From Carettochelys insculpta (lineage: Eukaryota > Chordata > Testudines > Carettochelyidae): a stretch of 64,000 nucleotides of DNA. The translations under genes and the position numbers were made by a program. The notes beneath the pieces are model-generated. The model was given only the letters and a program-made list of their open reading frames with translations, did no database searches and was not told where the DNA came from. Of the stretch, positions 34,747 through 45,140 are shown piece by piece. Within the stretch, counting starts at the first letter, position 1. Every line of letters starts with the position of its first letter. The stretch lies in the NCBI RefSeq assembly GCF_033958435.1, contig NC_134139.1, forward strand, positions 201,855,501-201,919,500, given 5' to 3'.

Positions 34747-36094
34747 TTGGGGATATTTAAAATATTTAAAAAAGGCTCTAGAGGAGACCCTGGCAACTAT
34801 AGACTGATAAGTTTAACATCAGTACCAGGCAAATTAGTAGAAACACTAGTAAAGAATAAAATTGCAAGGCACGTAGAAGAGCACGAATTGTTGGGCAAAA
34901 GTCAGCATGGTTTCTGCAGAGGGAAGTCGTGTCTAACTAATCTATTAGAATTCTTTGAAGGGGTTAATAAACATGCGGACAAGGGGCACCCAGTGGACAT
35001 AATATACCTAGATTTCCAGAAAGCCTTTGACACGGTCCCACACCAAAGGCTTTTATGTAAATTAGGCGGTCATGGGATAGGAGGAAAGATCCTTTCATGG
35101 ATCGGGAATTGGTTAAAAGACAGAAAACAAAGGGTTGGAATAAAAGGTAAATTTTCACAATGGAGGAGGGTAACTAGTGGTGTTCCCCAGGGGTGAGTCC
35201 TGGGACCGATCCTGTTCACCTTGTTCATCAATGATCTAGAAAATGAGGTAAGCAGTGAGATGGCAAAGTTTGCAGATGACACCAAGTTGTTCAGGACAGT
35301 CAAAACCAAAAGGGATTGTGAAGAACTACAAAAAACTACAAAAAGATCTCAGCAAACTGAGTGATTGGGCAGCAAAATGGCAAATGAAATTTAATGTGGG
35401 TAAGTGTAAGGTAATACATGTTGGAAAAAATAACCCAAATTACACGTACTACATGATGGGGTCAAATTTAGCTACGACAAATCAGGAAAGGGATCTTGGA
35501 GTTATAGTGGATAGTTCTCTGAAGACATCCACGCAGTGTGCAGCGGCAGTTAGTAAAGCAAATAGGATGTTAGGAATTATTAAAAAAGGGATCGATAATA
35601 AGACAAAAGATATCATACTTCCCCTATATGAAACTATGGTACGCCCACATCTTGAGTACTACATGCAGATGTGGTCTCCTCACCTCAAAAAAGATATATT
35701 GGCATTAGAAAAGGTTCAGAAAAGGGCGACTAAGATGATTAGGGGCTTGGAACGGGTCCTATATGGGGAGAGGCTAGAGAGACTGGGACTTTTCAGTTTG
35801 GAAAAGAGGCGATTGAGGGGCGATATGATAGAGGTATATAAAATCATGAATGGTGTGGAGAAAGTGAATATAGAAAAATTATTTACCTTTTCCCATAATA
35901 CAAGAACTAGGGGACACCAAATGAAATTGATGGGTAGTAGGTTCAAAACTAATAAAAGGAAATTTTTCTTCACACAGCGCACAGTCAACCTGTGGAACTC
36001 CTTGCCCGAGGAGGCTGTGAAGGCCAGGACTCTATTAGGGTTTAAAAAAGAGCTTGATAAATTTTTGCAGGTTAGGTCCATAAATGGCTATTAG
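34747..36094 (+). pseudogene. CR1 reverse transcriptase, second lineage, broken
   Basis: RT blocks run from KGSRGDPGNYRLISLTSVPG through GKSQHGFCRGKSCLTNLLEF, IIYLDFQKAFDTVPHQRLL, VTSGVPQG, a TGA at 35194 where serine is expected, FTLFINDLE and FADDTKLF, then in another frame [36 protein letters not shown] and [19 protein letters not shown]. Catalytic FADD is retained. The element continues to 36282 with a 3' end GGCCATTCTTATGTTCTTAT, distinct from the ATTCTATGATTCTGTGA end of the outer CR1. It is 5' truncated in the RT. Confidence 0.85.
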
Positions 36095-36282
36095 CCAGGG
36101 ATAAAGTATGGTGCCCTGGCCTTCAGAACAAGGGCAGGAGATGGATGGCAGGAGATAGATCACTTGATCATTGTCTTCTGTTCTCCTTCTCTGGGGCACC
36201 TGGCATTGGCCACCGTCGGCATATGGGATGCTGGGCTGGATGGACCTTTGGTCTGACCCAGTATGGCCATTCTTATGTTCTT
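34750..36282 (+). mobile_element. CR1 LINE (second lineage) nested in CR1
   Basis: It inserted at the extreme 3' part of the outer CR1, just after its GGATGATTTAGTTGGGG block. Related tails occur at 45141-45397 (minus) and, older, near 49100. Confidence 0.82.
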
Positions 36283-36359
36283 ATCATCCTGCTAGGGGTA
36301 GGGGCTGGAGTTGATGACCTCTTGAGGTCCCTTCCAGCTCTGTGATTCTATGATTCTCT

Positions 36360-36845
36360 GCTCTATGCAGTGTTGGCTGTCAAAAGTTCACCAGGTATTT
36401 CTGTGGATGTCTGTTAAACTTTGCCAGTTTTTAGTACAAACGAGAGGTGGAAACACAGGCACCCCTCTTCTCAGTGGCTTTACCCTCACCTACCAGAAAG
36501 GCAGGAAGAGTCTTTTTAAGATAATCTGCTTCCTCATATATGTTACCACAATGCCCTAAGCGGGTCTGTGGCAGCAGCAGCCTCAGTGTTGCCAGGGTGC
36601 ACTCATGCTCAGGGCTCTCATTCCGTGTCTGAATAGTTTGAGCATTCTTAATCATTCCCATTTTGTAGATACAGCTGAGGATGGCGCTGCCCAGGAGTAG
36701 TCAGTCACAGTGCTAGGAGCCCCTCTGGAAGTCAGGCCAATTTTCTTTCAGGATTTAGGAGCTCCCTGTGTGTAGTTTTACACCAGCTCATATTTTGTGT
36801 GCAGCGAGAGCCACTTGCGAGTCACTTCTTTTTCTCTTTGTGCAG
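36360..36845. other. Intronic sequence of pseudogene 2 before exon 2
   Basis: No repeat was recognised. It ends in the pyrimidine tract and AG acceptor of exon 2. Confidence 0.4.
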
Positions 36846-37054
36846 GTGCTGGCCTACACTTCCCATTTCTTTCCTGTCTACTCAAGGGTGGGCTCTGTCT
36901 GCCATGTTTAGGCCTCTGTTCCCCTGGTCCATGGCTGCTTTGTGGAGTTTGCCCTCCTCTGTTTATATGCTGGCAATCATAGAGAAAATGCCAATTGAAG
37001 ACATGCACAAGGGGGGAACCTCACGGCAGAGAAAGAGAGATTATTACTTCTTTC

Positions 37055-37060
37055 AATAAA
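37055..37060 (+). terminator. Polyadenylation signal relic of defensin pseudogene 2
   Basis: AATAAA in TTCAATAAAGG, aligned with TTTAATAAAATG of gene 2. Confidence 0.6.
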
Positions 37061-37107
37061 GGCAGTTTGTTAAATCCCATTGTTTAAATTACAAGAATCT
37101 TACGTGG

Positions 37108-37136
37108 GTGTGGGTGGGTGGGTGGGTGCGTGGGTG
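37108..37136 (+). repeat. (GTGG)n microsatellite
   Basis: GTGGGTGTGGGTGGGTGGGTGGGTGCGTGGG-type tandem, read here in short form as (GGGT)5 with interruptions. Confidence 0.8.
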
Positions 37137-37446
37137 TGAAGGCTGTGTTAAATCACACTGTTTAAATGATGTGAACCTGGCATTGGGTAGGTCGGCGCTC
37201 TGTTCCCTACCAGGGCCAACCTTCCTAATTTACTGTGCAAAATAATTGAAGTGCCCCATCTCCACCCTGTTATTACAATGGAAGAGCTCAAGGCCGCTGA
37301 GAGGAAAGAGCAAAGGAGATAGGTGGCCCAAGGCCCAGTGATTTAAAAGGGGCCTGGGCTCCCTTTAAATCACCCATTTTCTCGTGGCAAAGTCCTGGCA
37401 ACAGTGAGGCTGGCTGCCCTAACTCCGCCCCTTCCACATGAGGCCT

Positions 37447-38130
37447 GTGATGGGGTGTATCAACCCCACACTGGGTCTGAAGCGGATAACTTGGCTCACC
37501 TGGCTGAAGAAGCCCCACCCCCTCAGCTCTACTGGGCACGCTTCAGCTGGCAGCAGTTTATAAAGGCCTGTGGAGATGATCAGTCCGGGCTGATTGCCAC
37601 AGAGGAAGGACCTATCACAGGAGTTGCAGGGGAAGGAAGCGCCGACGGACCGAGCCACGGTGGCCAACCTGCAAGAGACTGCAGGAGAGGCCCCAGACCA
37701 GAGCAAAGGGTTGGAGAGGGCTGCTCCTGCTCCAAGAGATCCATAAGAAGCAGCCCAGGGTGGGAGAAAGTGACCATGGGAGCTCAGCATGCTGCAGTGG
37801 GATTCCCTGCTATGTTATGGCTCCTTCCCCACTCTAGCAAGATAAATGCAGAAGTGGGGGCCAGCAAAAGTACCTCCAAAACCTTATTTACCAGGTTTTG
37901 GTATAAACTTCCTGCACAAAATCCTAAAACCTTAGATTTGGGGGATAAAATTCGCTGCCACCACCCAAGTAATAATACGGAAACCAGGGAGAGACTATTG
38001 GGAAACCTTAGCCCCAAAAGTAAAAACCAGGACACAAACATTAACCAATACCAGGTTACTAAAAAGAAAAAGAAAGAACTTTTATTATTATTACAACAGT
38101 ATTTGTGTTGCAAACCTTATGGCTAGATGG
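37447..38130 (+). mobile_element. Possible LTR-type repeat of an endogenous retrovirus
   Basis: It starts TGTGATGGGGTGTATCAACC, has a TATA box (TTTATAAAGGCC at about 37557) and a C/G-rich leader of LTR style. The 3' boundary is unclear; an A-rich stretch with RY-poor DNA follows at 37850-38100. The long open frame at 37404-38126 has no retroviral motif. Not the same family as the solo LTRs at 41397 and 56192, though the first bases are alike. Confidence 0.35.
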
Positions 38131-40047
38131 AAGAGTCACAAAGTAAAACACGTGGGGAGTCTCCACCATGGGCCTGGAACTTAGTTACAAGGAGAGTAAA
38201 AGAACATTTTTAAAAAGTGCCCAGACATCAGATCCCACTTCCCAAACCATAAAACAATAATGCCTAACGGATTTATCTAAACTTTACCCTACTTACAGAA
38301 GATTGGAGGGGCTGTTCTTGGAGATATTCTGTCTCTCTCCCTCATGGCTGGAAAGAAAGAAGAAGAAACAGAGAAGAGAAGAAGGAAGGAGCCAAAATTT
38401 AATTTTTACCTACATTTCTATAGGCCAACCCCACCTGGCTAAGGAGGTTAACCCTTTTACTCCCAGGCTGCTGGCTAACCCTCATGATTATAACACCTGC
38501 CAAGCTAGTAGTGGGCCATTCCACTGCCGGCAGGGCCCCATGGAGAGGGAGGTCCTGGATCCCCTCACCCCCACCTCACCAACCCTCTACAGGGATTTAC
38601 GCCTGTCATTGGGTTGCTGGCTACTGGGCCACGCCACACCGAAACCCCAGAGGGAATTGTATTGACTGACTCTGGCCCTCGGGCCGCTCTGCCTCATGGA
38701 CTAGGGGTGAGTAGAGCGACTCTGGTTCTTGGGCTGTGCTGCCCCATGGACTGTGCTCAGATAGTGAGGAATGAGTGTACATATAGAAAAGCTTTAACTA
38801 AACTAATAGGCCTTATATGCTGGCAGGTACAATCTGAGCTAGGACAGCACCACCTAGTGATCAGATGCTGGTGTGATAACTTTATCTGCACTCGCCTGTT
38901 GCCTTTTCTATGGTATGTTGTTAAAATAACTTGTGAGCAACGTTGGACTCATTCTACTTGTGTGTTGACTGTCTTCAGATGGGTCACTAATGTATAATTG
39001 TTCCCAGAGGCAACTGTGCTATTCTCCCAGGTGCATACAGATCCTGTCCAGTGGGTGGTGGTATTGACCGCTATAAATACTGTAAGGTTGTGACATTGGC
39101 AAGTTTAAAGTTTGCGATTTCAATTATTTGCAAGTGGCTGCTGCTTCCCTGGGGCTCCTAGGGAGAAGTGCTGACAGCTGCCTCCCCAGGGCTCTGAGAC
39201 CCAGCCAGGGGCACGGCCACTGACTGGCTCCCCACAGCCCCACCACTGATCTCTGCCTCCCCCTGGCTGCTGCCCAGAGCTGCCCAGGGGCCTGCAGAGT
39301 TCCTCTCCCCCAGCCGGGGTAAAATGATATTCATGAAATTCAACAGTGGTGAGGTTTCTCAACACACTGTATTCACAGCTCTAAGAGGGCTATCACAGCG
39401 CAGCGACTAAAAGATTCCCACTTCCTTTTCCAGCTCAGCTGCCACCTCCAAGTTCTCCATTTTCCTTTATGGTGCCAAGCACCCAGGTAACCAGTGAGAG
39501 ATGTCTGCTCCATATAACCTGATGTAAGGAATGTTGCAGCAGGAATGCAATGCTGCTGAAGGCTGGGAGGAATGTGTCTCCCAGAGATCATTTGCATGAG
39601 AATGCAAAGGGGTGCATGTGTGATACCTTTCAGGCAAAGCCTAATGGGTAGCAAGTAAGCCATGAGATTTTGTCTATTGTAAACACATTGTTGTAAAATC
39701 ACAATTTATGCTGACACTCAGCGTGGGAGTTGTGGGATCTCACCAATGCTCTGGGTTGTTGTGGGGGACAGGGCAGTCGCCAGAGCTACATAAGGCATTG
39801 ATTACACAGGGCTCCCTGGTTTAAAGCATTGTAGGGTAGAAAGGAGGGGGGATGCTGATTAAGTCAGTTTGCGGGGCATTGTGGGTCTGTAGCAAAAAAT
39901 CTGGTTTGACTAGCTCCCCTCACCTGTTGAAAGGTAGAGCTACCTCACAGGGGTTTTATGAAATTCTACCCTGGTAACGTTAAGAGCAGTAATCACAAGC
40001 TGCCTCTACACTGAAGTAGCCACGCCAACTTCAAAATAGCACCTGCT
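38130..40047. other. Unassigned stretch
   Basis: About 1.9 kb without a supported gene. The open frames here lack domain features. Confidence 0.4.
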
Positions 40048-40473
40048 AGCTGTGTCTACACGTGCACTCTACTTTGAAGTAGCAGCACTAACTTTGAAAT
40101 AGCGCCCATCGCGGCTACACGCGTCGGGCGCTATTTCAAAGTTAACTTCGACGTTAGGCGGCGAGACGTCGAAGTCGCTAACCCCATGAGGAGATAGGAA
40201 TAGCGCCCTACTTCGACGTTCAACGTCGAAGTAGGGACAGTGTAGATGATCTGCGTCCCACAACTTCGAAATTGCCGAGTCCTCCATGGCGGCCATCAGC
40301 TGGGGGGTTGAGAGATGCTCTCTCCAGCCCCTCAGCTCACTGGCGGCCGCATGGAGCGGCCCCTTAAAGGTCCCCTCCCCCTCCCTGACTCTGCAGGAAG
40401 CTGAGGCAATGTGCAGGCTGAAGCCTGCACACGCGGCGAGCCTGCACAGCCCTCAGCCCCCCACACAGCTGCA

Positions 40474-42551
40474 ATGGTGAACCAGCAGCCCCCCCAGCCC
40501 CCCCAGGGGACCCCCCCCCAAGGGGAGCCAGGGCAGCCAGCCCAGCCAGAGGACCAGCCAGTCTGGGAAGCGGCAGCGGGGCCCCTCCTGGACGGAGGCC
40601 GAGCTGCGGGACCTGCTGGGGCTCTGGAGCGAGGAGGAGGTGCTCCAGGTAATGGGGAGCAAGAGGCGGAACACGGATGCGTTCGCTCAGCTGGCCGAGG
40701 GCCTGGCTGCCCGGGGTCACCCTGCCCGCACTCCGGATCATGTGAGGAGTAAGGTGAAGGAGCTGCGGCAGGGTTATGCCCGGACCCGGGATGCGGCCAG
40801 CCGATCTGGGGCCGCCCCCGTCACTTGCCCCTTTTACAGGGAGCTCAGGGACATCCTGGGCTCCCGGCACACCTCCTTCCCTCCGGCCACCCTTGACACC
40901 TCGGCTGATGAGGCCCAGCAGGCCCTGCAGCCGGAGTCCGCCCCGGAGGCAAGCCCCGCACCCCGCGGGCCCCCCCCGGAGGCCATCCCCGGGACATCGT
41001 GGCAGGAGGAGGAGGAGGAGGAGGAGGACGGGGGCTCCTTCTCCGCAGAATACAGCCTGCAGATCCTCCTCCTGCCATCCCGGAGCAGCAGCAGGGCCTC
41101 CGACCCCCGGGGATCTCCGGACCGTGGGAGCGGACCCACAGGTAGGTACCCCCCTCTGGTGTACACCCCTGGGCTTGAGGGGCGGGGGTAACAGAGATGT
41201 GTCCAGGGCCCCCCACACGCTCACATGGCCATGGCCCCAAGGACACAAGGGCCATGGCCCTCACAGCACTGCAGTCATCAGCCCCTGCCCCCCCGCACCC
41301 TGCATGACAGTGCCATGCCCCATCCCCGGGGCAGGGGGGAGCGGAACCTCGAGGGGCCCCCGGGCGGAGTGGGTGGGACACCCCACAGCAGCAGCATGTG
41401 ATGGAGTGGGGGGAGTGCCAAAGGGAGACTCAGGCTACATATGAGCCACAAAAGCCGAAGAGCTCCCAGGGCCAAAGGAGGATCCTAGCACTACAGCTGG
41501 CAGGTGACACCTCTGCCCTGAACAAACAGGAGGGAGGAGCCGAGCTGGCTTGGAATTGGGGGGGCGAGGGCAGGGGCCACAGGTAGAGGCTACGGGAAGG
41601 GAGAGCTGGAAGGCAGCCAGCCAGAGGAGGGGGAAAGCTGCATCCCAGAGGGGCCCCCCTTGGGGTCTTCTCCCCACGACGGGTTGGAAGGACTGTCTCT
41701 TCCGACAGCTGGTGCTGTCACTCCTGCCAGAAACTGGCCATCTGTGGCCTAAGAAAGCTCTCCTGCTGTCAGACCCTGGGGGGTGAAGTGAGAGTCGCTC
41801 CCACCAGGGGACGGGGTGCAGGGCAGGGGGACCCCTGATCCCCATCCATCACAGCAGCATCTCCTGGGGACAGGGATGGGGAACCTGCAGCACAGGGCTG
41901 GGGGGACAGAGGCCACGGCTCGGGGCCCACACTAACGCCTGTCTCCATTCTTCTTCCCCCCCTCCTCTCCTGTGTCCTGCACCTGCACCTGCACCATCCG
42001 AAGGACCGGAAGAGAGCGCCGGCAAGGCCTCAGTTGTCCTGGAGAGCCCTCCGGGACCATCGCTCCAGGGCAGCCCCTCGGCTGAGGAACGACCGGCCCC
42101 GTGGAGGGCAAGACGGCGGACCCCGCGCCTACTACCGGCGACGGCGATGGACCCCCAGCTGCTGGCCATCCTCCGCCGGCAGCTGGAGGTCTCGGAGCAG
42201 CACCTCCAGCTGCAGGAGCAGGCGCTGGCCTGGCGCCAGGAGGCATGGGGGGCCTATATGCAGGCATTTAACCGGCTGGTTGAGTACCTGGCCCCCCATG
42301 CCGCGCCGGCCGAGCCATCGCCCGCCGTGCCCGCTCCTGCAGCCCCACCACCAGCTGCTCCGGCCGTCGCCAGGCCGTCCGCTGTCGCCCCACCACCCAC
42401 CCGCGAGGGCCAGAGCGCCGAGGGACCCCTGGAGCCACCTGAGACTCGCCGGCACCGATACCTTCTGGTCCAGCCCGCTCCCACCCAGCCGCGGACCAGA
42501 CTGCAGGCACGGCGGGGCTCCCGGCCGGGCACGCCCAGTGCTGGGCTCTAG
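40474..42551 (+). CDS. Harbinger Myb/SANT-like DNA-binding protein
   Basis: In Harbinger elements this partner protein binds DNA and helps bring transposase to the nucleus and the transposon ends. Exon 1 ends at 41141 (ACAG|GTAGGT). It carries the Myb/SANT-like domain, WTEAELRDLLGLWSEEEVLQ through the helix with RTPDHVRSKVKELRQGY, then a proline/glutamate-rich linker. Exon 2 (42004-42551) begins after CCATCCGAAG in matching phase and ends with the conserved C-terminal helix MDPQLLAILRRQLEVSEQHL followed by a proline/alanine-rich tail. The first ATG (40474) is one frame off the domain. A run of nine C at 40511-40519 lies between, so one extra C would explain it; otherwise the start is unknown. 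The intron holds a solo LTR, which need not disturb splicing. Confidence 0.72.
41397..41853 (+). mobile_element. Solo LTR of an endogenous retrovirus, in Harbinger intron
   Basis: It starts TGTGATGGAGTGGGGGGAGT and ends CCATCCATCACA (TG...CA), flanked by GCAGCA at 41391-41396 and 41854-41859. It aligns over its whole length with 56192-56612 in reverse. No internal retroviral genes are present, so recombination between two LTRs is the likely history. The polyadenylation hexamer of the other copy is mutated here (AAGAAA). Confidence 0.75.
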
Positions 42552-42966
42552 GGGCGAGGGGCCCGGGACGTGGCCTCTCCCTTGTTGTATATAGTTGGAC
42601 TGGTTTTTTTTGGTGCCCCCGTTTGCCCCGTCCCCCCCATGTAAATAGTTCTCCCCGTTCTCCTCCCTGGTTTCCTTTTTTGATGGCGCACAGTTGTTTG
42701 CTTTGTTGTATTGTTTTATTTGTGCACATATTGCTTTTGTGGAACGTTTGTCCCTACTTTTTGGTTTGTGTTTGACATATATTTATTGACCCAAAAAAAA
42801 AAAAGTTTCTGAAAGACAAAAAAAAAGTTTACGTTCAGCCACAAGTTCGTGCTGTCATTTGTCCAGGACAAGTGGGAGGGTGGGGCGGTGGGGTGCTCCA
42901 TGGTGTGGGCGTTGGGGCAGGAGTGTGGGGGAGGAAGGGGCGGGCAGTAGGGGGCCTGGGCAGAGT
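42552..42966. other. Harbinger intergenic spacer between convergent genes
   Basis: T-rich then A-rich; TTTATT at 42782-42787 is AATAAA on the minus strand, a likely polyadenylation signal for the transposase gene. Two A-runs of 12 and 9 bases follow. Confidence 0.55.
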
Positions 42967-44364
42967 TCACCCCGCGGCCTGTTGGTCGAAGTGGGCCCGC
43001 AGGGCCTCCCGGACCCGGGTCCCCTCTGGGTCCACCTGCCGACTGGGGGCAGCAGGTGGCTGCACGTGTGCCCTGCTGGCCTCCGCGGCCCAGACCTGCA
43101 GAAAGGTCTCCCCCTTGCTCTCCACGAGGTTGTGCAGGGCGCAGCAGGCACGCACAATCTGGGGGATGTTGTTGGGGCCCGCATCCAGGCGGGTCAGGAG
43201 ACATCGCCAGCGTCCCTTGAGGCGGCCAAATGAGCGCTCCACCACCTGGCGCGCACGGTTCAGGCGCTCGTTGAAGCGCTCCTGGCTAGTGGAGAGATGG
43301 CCCGTGTAGTGGTGCATGAGCCACGGCCGGAGGGGGTATGCCGCATCTGCGATGATGCAGAAGGGCATGGTGGTGTCCCCCAGAGGGATCTCCCGCTGGG
43401 GGATGTAGGTCCCCGCCTCCAGCCGGCGGCACAGGCCCGAGTTCCGAAAAACCCGGGCGTCGTGGGTGCTGCCAGGCCAGCCCACGTAAATGTCCTGGAA
43501 ACGTCCCCGGCTGTCCACCAAGGCCTGCAGGACGACAGAATGGTAGCCCTTCCGATTGAGGTATCGTCCTCCACTGTGATGCAGGGCGCGGATGGGGATG
43601 TGAGTCCCATCCAGAGCCCCGAAGCAGCTGGGGAAGCCCAGGGTGGCAAAGGCGGCGACAGTGGCATGTGGGTCCCCCAGCCTCACGAGCCTGTGCAGGA
43701 GCATGGTGTTGATGGCACGCACAACCTGCAGAGAGAGCACATGGGACAGCCCCAATGAGGGGTGAGCAGGGTGTGCGTGGCCCTGCCCTGCCCTGGCTCC
43801 CCTGCTCTGCCCTGGCCCCCCTGCCCTAGCCTGCCCTGGCCTGCCCTGCCCTGCCCTGCCCTGGCCCCCCTGCCCTGGCCTGGCCTCCCCCTGTGGGTTC
43901 TCTTACCTCCATGAAGACAGCCCCGACGGTGGCCTTTCCGACACCAAACTGCTGGCCCACGGATCGGTAGCTGTCCGGAGTGGCCAGCTTCCGGACAGCG
44001 ATGCCGACCCGTTTCTCCACTGTGAGGGCACGCTGCATGGCAGTGTCCCGGTGCCTGAGTGCGGGGGTGAGCCACTGGCACAGCTCCAGGAATGTCTGCC
44101 GGCTCATCCTGAAGCTCCTGAGCCAGTGGTCATCATCCCACTCCCCAAGCACCAGCCGCTCCCACCAGTCGGTGCTGGTGGGGTAGCTCCACAGCCGCCA
44201 GCGTGTGAGGCGGGGGGTGGAGCGGGGTGCTGCAGGGGTAAGGGTTGAGCCCTGCTGCCCTGGGGGCATCTCCTCCCCTGGGGCAAGAAGGTACTCAGCT
44301 GCCTCCCACATGGCATAGGCCAGGGGAAGCCCTGCTCCTGCCGGGAGGGCTGGGTGGACCTCTA

Positions 44365-44401
<37 letters not shown>

Positions 44402-44410
44402 GGGGTCCAT
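42967..44410 (-). CDS. PIF/Harbinger DDE transposase
   Basis: Two exons, 44410-43907 and 43725-42967, are joined at GAG|GTAAGA and CTCTCTGCAG|GTTG in phase 0, giving 420 residues with no internal stop. Residues 5-15 are 11 glutamines. Residues 75-165 hold the N-terminal region ending in a helix-turn-helix (EKRVGIAVRKLATPDSYRSV, then FGVGKATVGAVF). Exon 2 has the catalytic domain of DDE_Tnp_4 type: GALDGTHIPI (Asp 207), GWPGSTHDARVF (Asp 257), IADAAYPLRPWL (Asp 295) and VVERSFGRLKGRW (Glu 331). These are the conserved acidic blocks of the family; which Asp is the second catalytic one I infer to be 257 or 295. Length matches active family members. This copy may be functional, depending on its partner gene. 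Confidence 0.9.
43786..43890 (+). repeat. (CCCTG)n simple repeat in transposase intron
   Basis: The 181-bp intron is mostly pentamer CCCTG/GCCCT with CCCTGGCCCCC variants. It is open in several frames and produces spurious ORF extensions. Confidence 0.8.
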
Positions 44411-44770
44411 GACTGCGGCGCCCGAGGTCTGTGTGCCTATGGCTCCTCAGACCGTGTGCTGTGCAGGCTGAGTGTATGTGGGAGGGGCCCTTTAAGGGAG
44501 CGGCTAGCTGTTGCCCCGGAAGCGCTAGTCCGCCCGTTGACCCTGTCTGCAGCTGTGCCTGGCATCCCTATTTCGATGTGTGCTACTTTGACGTGTAGAC
44601 GTTCCCTCGCTGCACCTATTTCGATGTTGGGCTGAGCAACGTCGAAGTTGAACATCGACGTTGCCGGCCCTGGAGGACGTGTAGACGTTATTCATCGAAA
44701 TAGCTTATTTTGATGTCGCTACATCGAAATAAGCTATTTCGATGTAGGCTTCACGTGTAGACGTAGCCAC

Positions 44771-45130
44771 TGTGTCTACACATGCTGAGCGCTATTTTGA
44801 AGTTGAAATTGACATAACATGGCGAGACGTTGAAGTCGCTTTCCCCATCAGGAGATGGGAATAGCGCCCTACTTTGACGTTGAACGTCAAAGTAGGGCAT
44901 GTGTAGACGATCCGTGTCTCGAAACATTGAAATAGTGGGGTCCGCCATGGCGGCCATCAGCTGAGAGGTTGAGAGACGCTCTCTCCAGCCCCTGAACTCT
45001 ATGGTCGCCACGTGCAGCAGCCCCTTAAAGCTCCCCGCCCCCTGTGTTCCTGTGCAGGAAGCTGAGAGCGCGTGCAAGCAGCAGCATTGTCACGCGGCGA
45101 GCCTGCACGCCCCTCTGCAGCCCCAGTCCA
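44771..45130 (+). mobile_element. Truncated, diverged Harbinger copy (left end)
   Basis: It starts CTGTGTCTACACATGCTGAG and follows the left end of the autonomous element (GCGAGACGTTGAAGTCGCT, ATGGCGGCCATCAGCTGAGA, TGAGAGACGCTCTCTCCAGC), with many substitutions, and stops where a CR1 tail begins. It abuts the autonomous copy head to tail. Confidence 0.75.
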
Positions 45131-45140
45131 CCACCCTTCT

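Larger units (their letters stand above)
33260..36358 (+). mobile_element. CR1 LINE 3' portion, outer member of a nest
   Basis: CR1 pieces at 33260-33466 ([20 protein letters not shown]), 34178-34750 ([40 protein letters not shown]) and a short tail at 36283-36358 (CTCTGTGATTCTATGATTCT) are consecutive parts of one copy. A MITE separates the first two and a CR1 of another lineage the last two. Confidence 0.85.
30997..36982 (+). pseudogene. Beta-defensin-like pseudogene 2, intron inflated by retroelements
   Basis: Exon 1 (30997-31051) reads MKILYLLFAVALLF*AAPG: a defensin signal peptide with TAG at 31039 and an intact phase-1 donor G|GTAAGC. The matching exon 2 starts at 36846 after TTTTTCTCTTTGTGCAG, nearly the same acceptor as gene 2 (TTTCCCTTGTGCAG), in the correct phase. 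It encodes cysteines spaced C-x6-C-x6-C-x10-C-x5-C-W, close to gene 2 (6-6-8-5-CC); the sixth cysteine is Trp (TGG). Two extra cysteines are present. The 3' UTR aligns with gene 2 (TGCACAAG, AGAGA, AATAAA at 37055). The intron, 5.8 kb against 1.9 kb in gene 2, holds a CR1 copy and a three-element nest. Exons 1 and 2 belonging together is an inference from order, phase and similarity to gene 2. Confidence 0.78.
40048..44768 (+). mobile_element. Autonomous PIF/Harbinger transposon, 4.7 kb
   Basis: Termini AGCTGTGTCTACACGTGCAC and TCACGTGTAGACGTAGCC are inverted repeats followed by the same TTCGAA palindrome arrays as the 711-bp MITEs. Flanking GCT (40045-40047) and ACT (44769-44771) are a possible imperfect 3-bp duplication. 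Inside are two convergent spliced genes: a Myb/SANT-like protein (plus) and a DDE transposase (minus), the classical Harbinger pair. A 457-bp solo LTR sits in the intron of the first; without it the element is about 4.26 kb. Sequence shared with the MITEs covers roughly the first 330 bp and last 310 bp. Confidence 0.9.

Noticed and set aside
37404..38126. 240-codon ORF as a gene
   Set aside because: It crosses an LTR-like repeat and an A-rich stretch; no recognisable protein family and low-complexity lysine-rich end.
40364..41248. 294-codon minus-strand ORF opposite the Myb-like exon
   Set aside because: Antisense shadow of a GC-rich exon; proline/glycine/leucine composition only.
43826..43906. 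Transposase exon 1 continuing as open frame past 43907
   Set aside because: The extension is translation of the (CCCTG)n intron; a good donor at 43907 and acceptor at 43726 restore the catalytic domain in phase.
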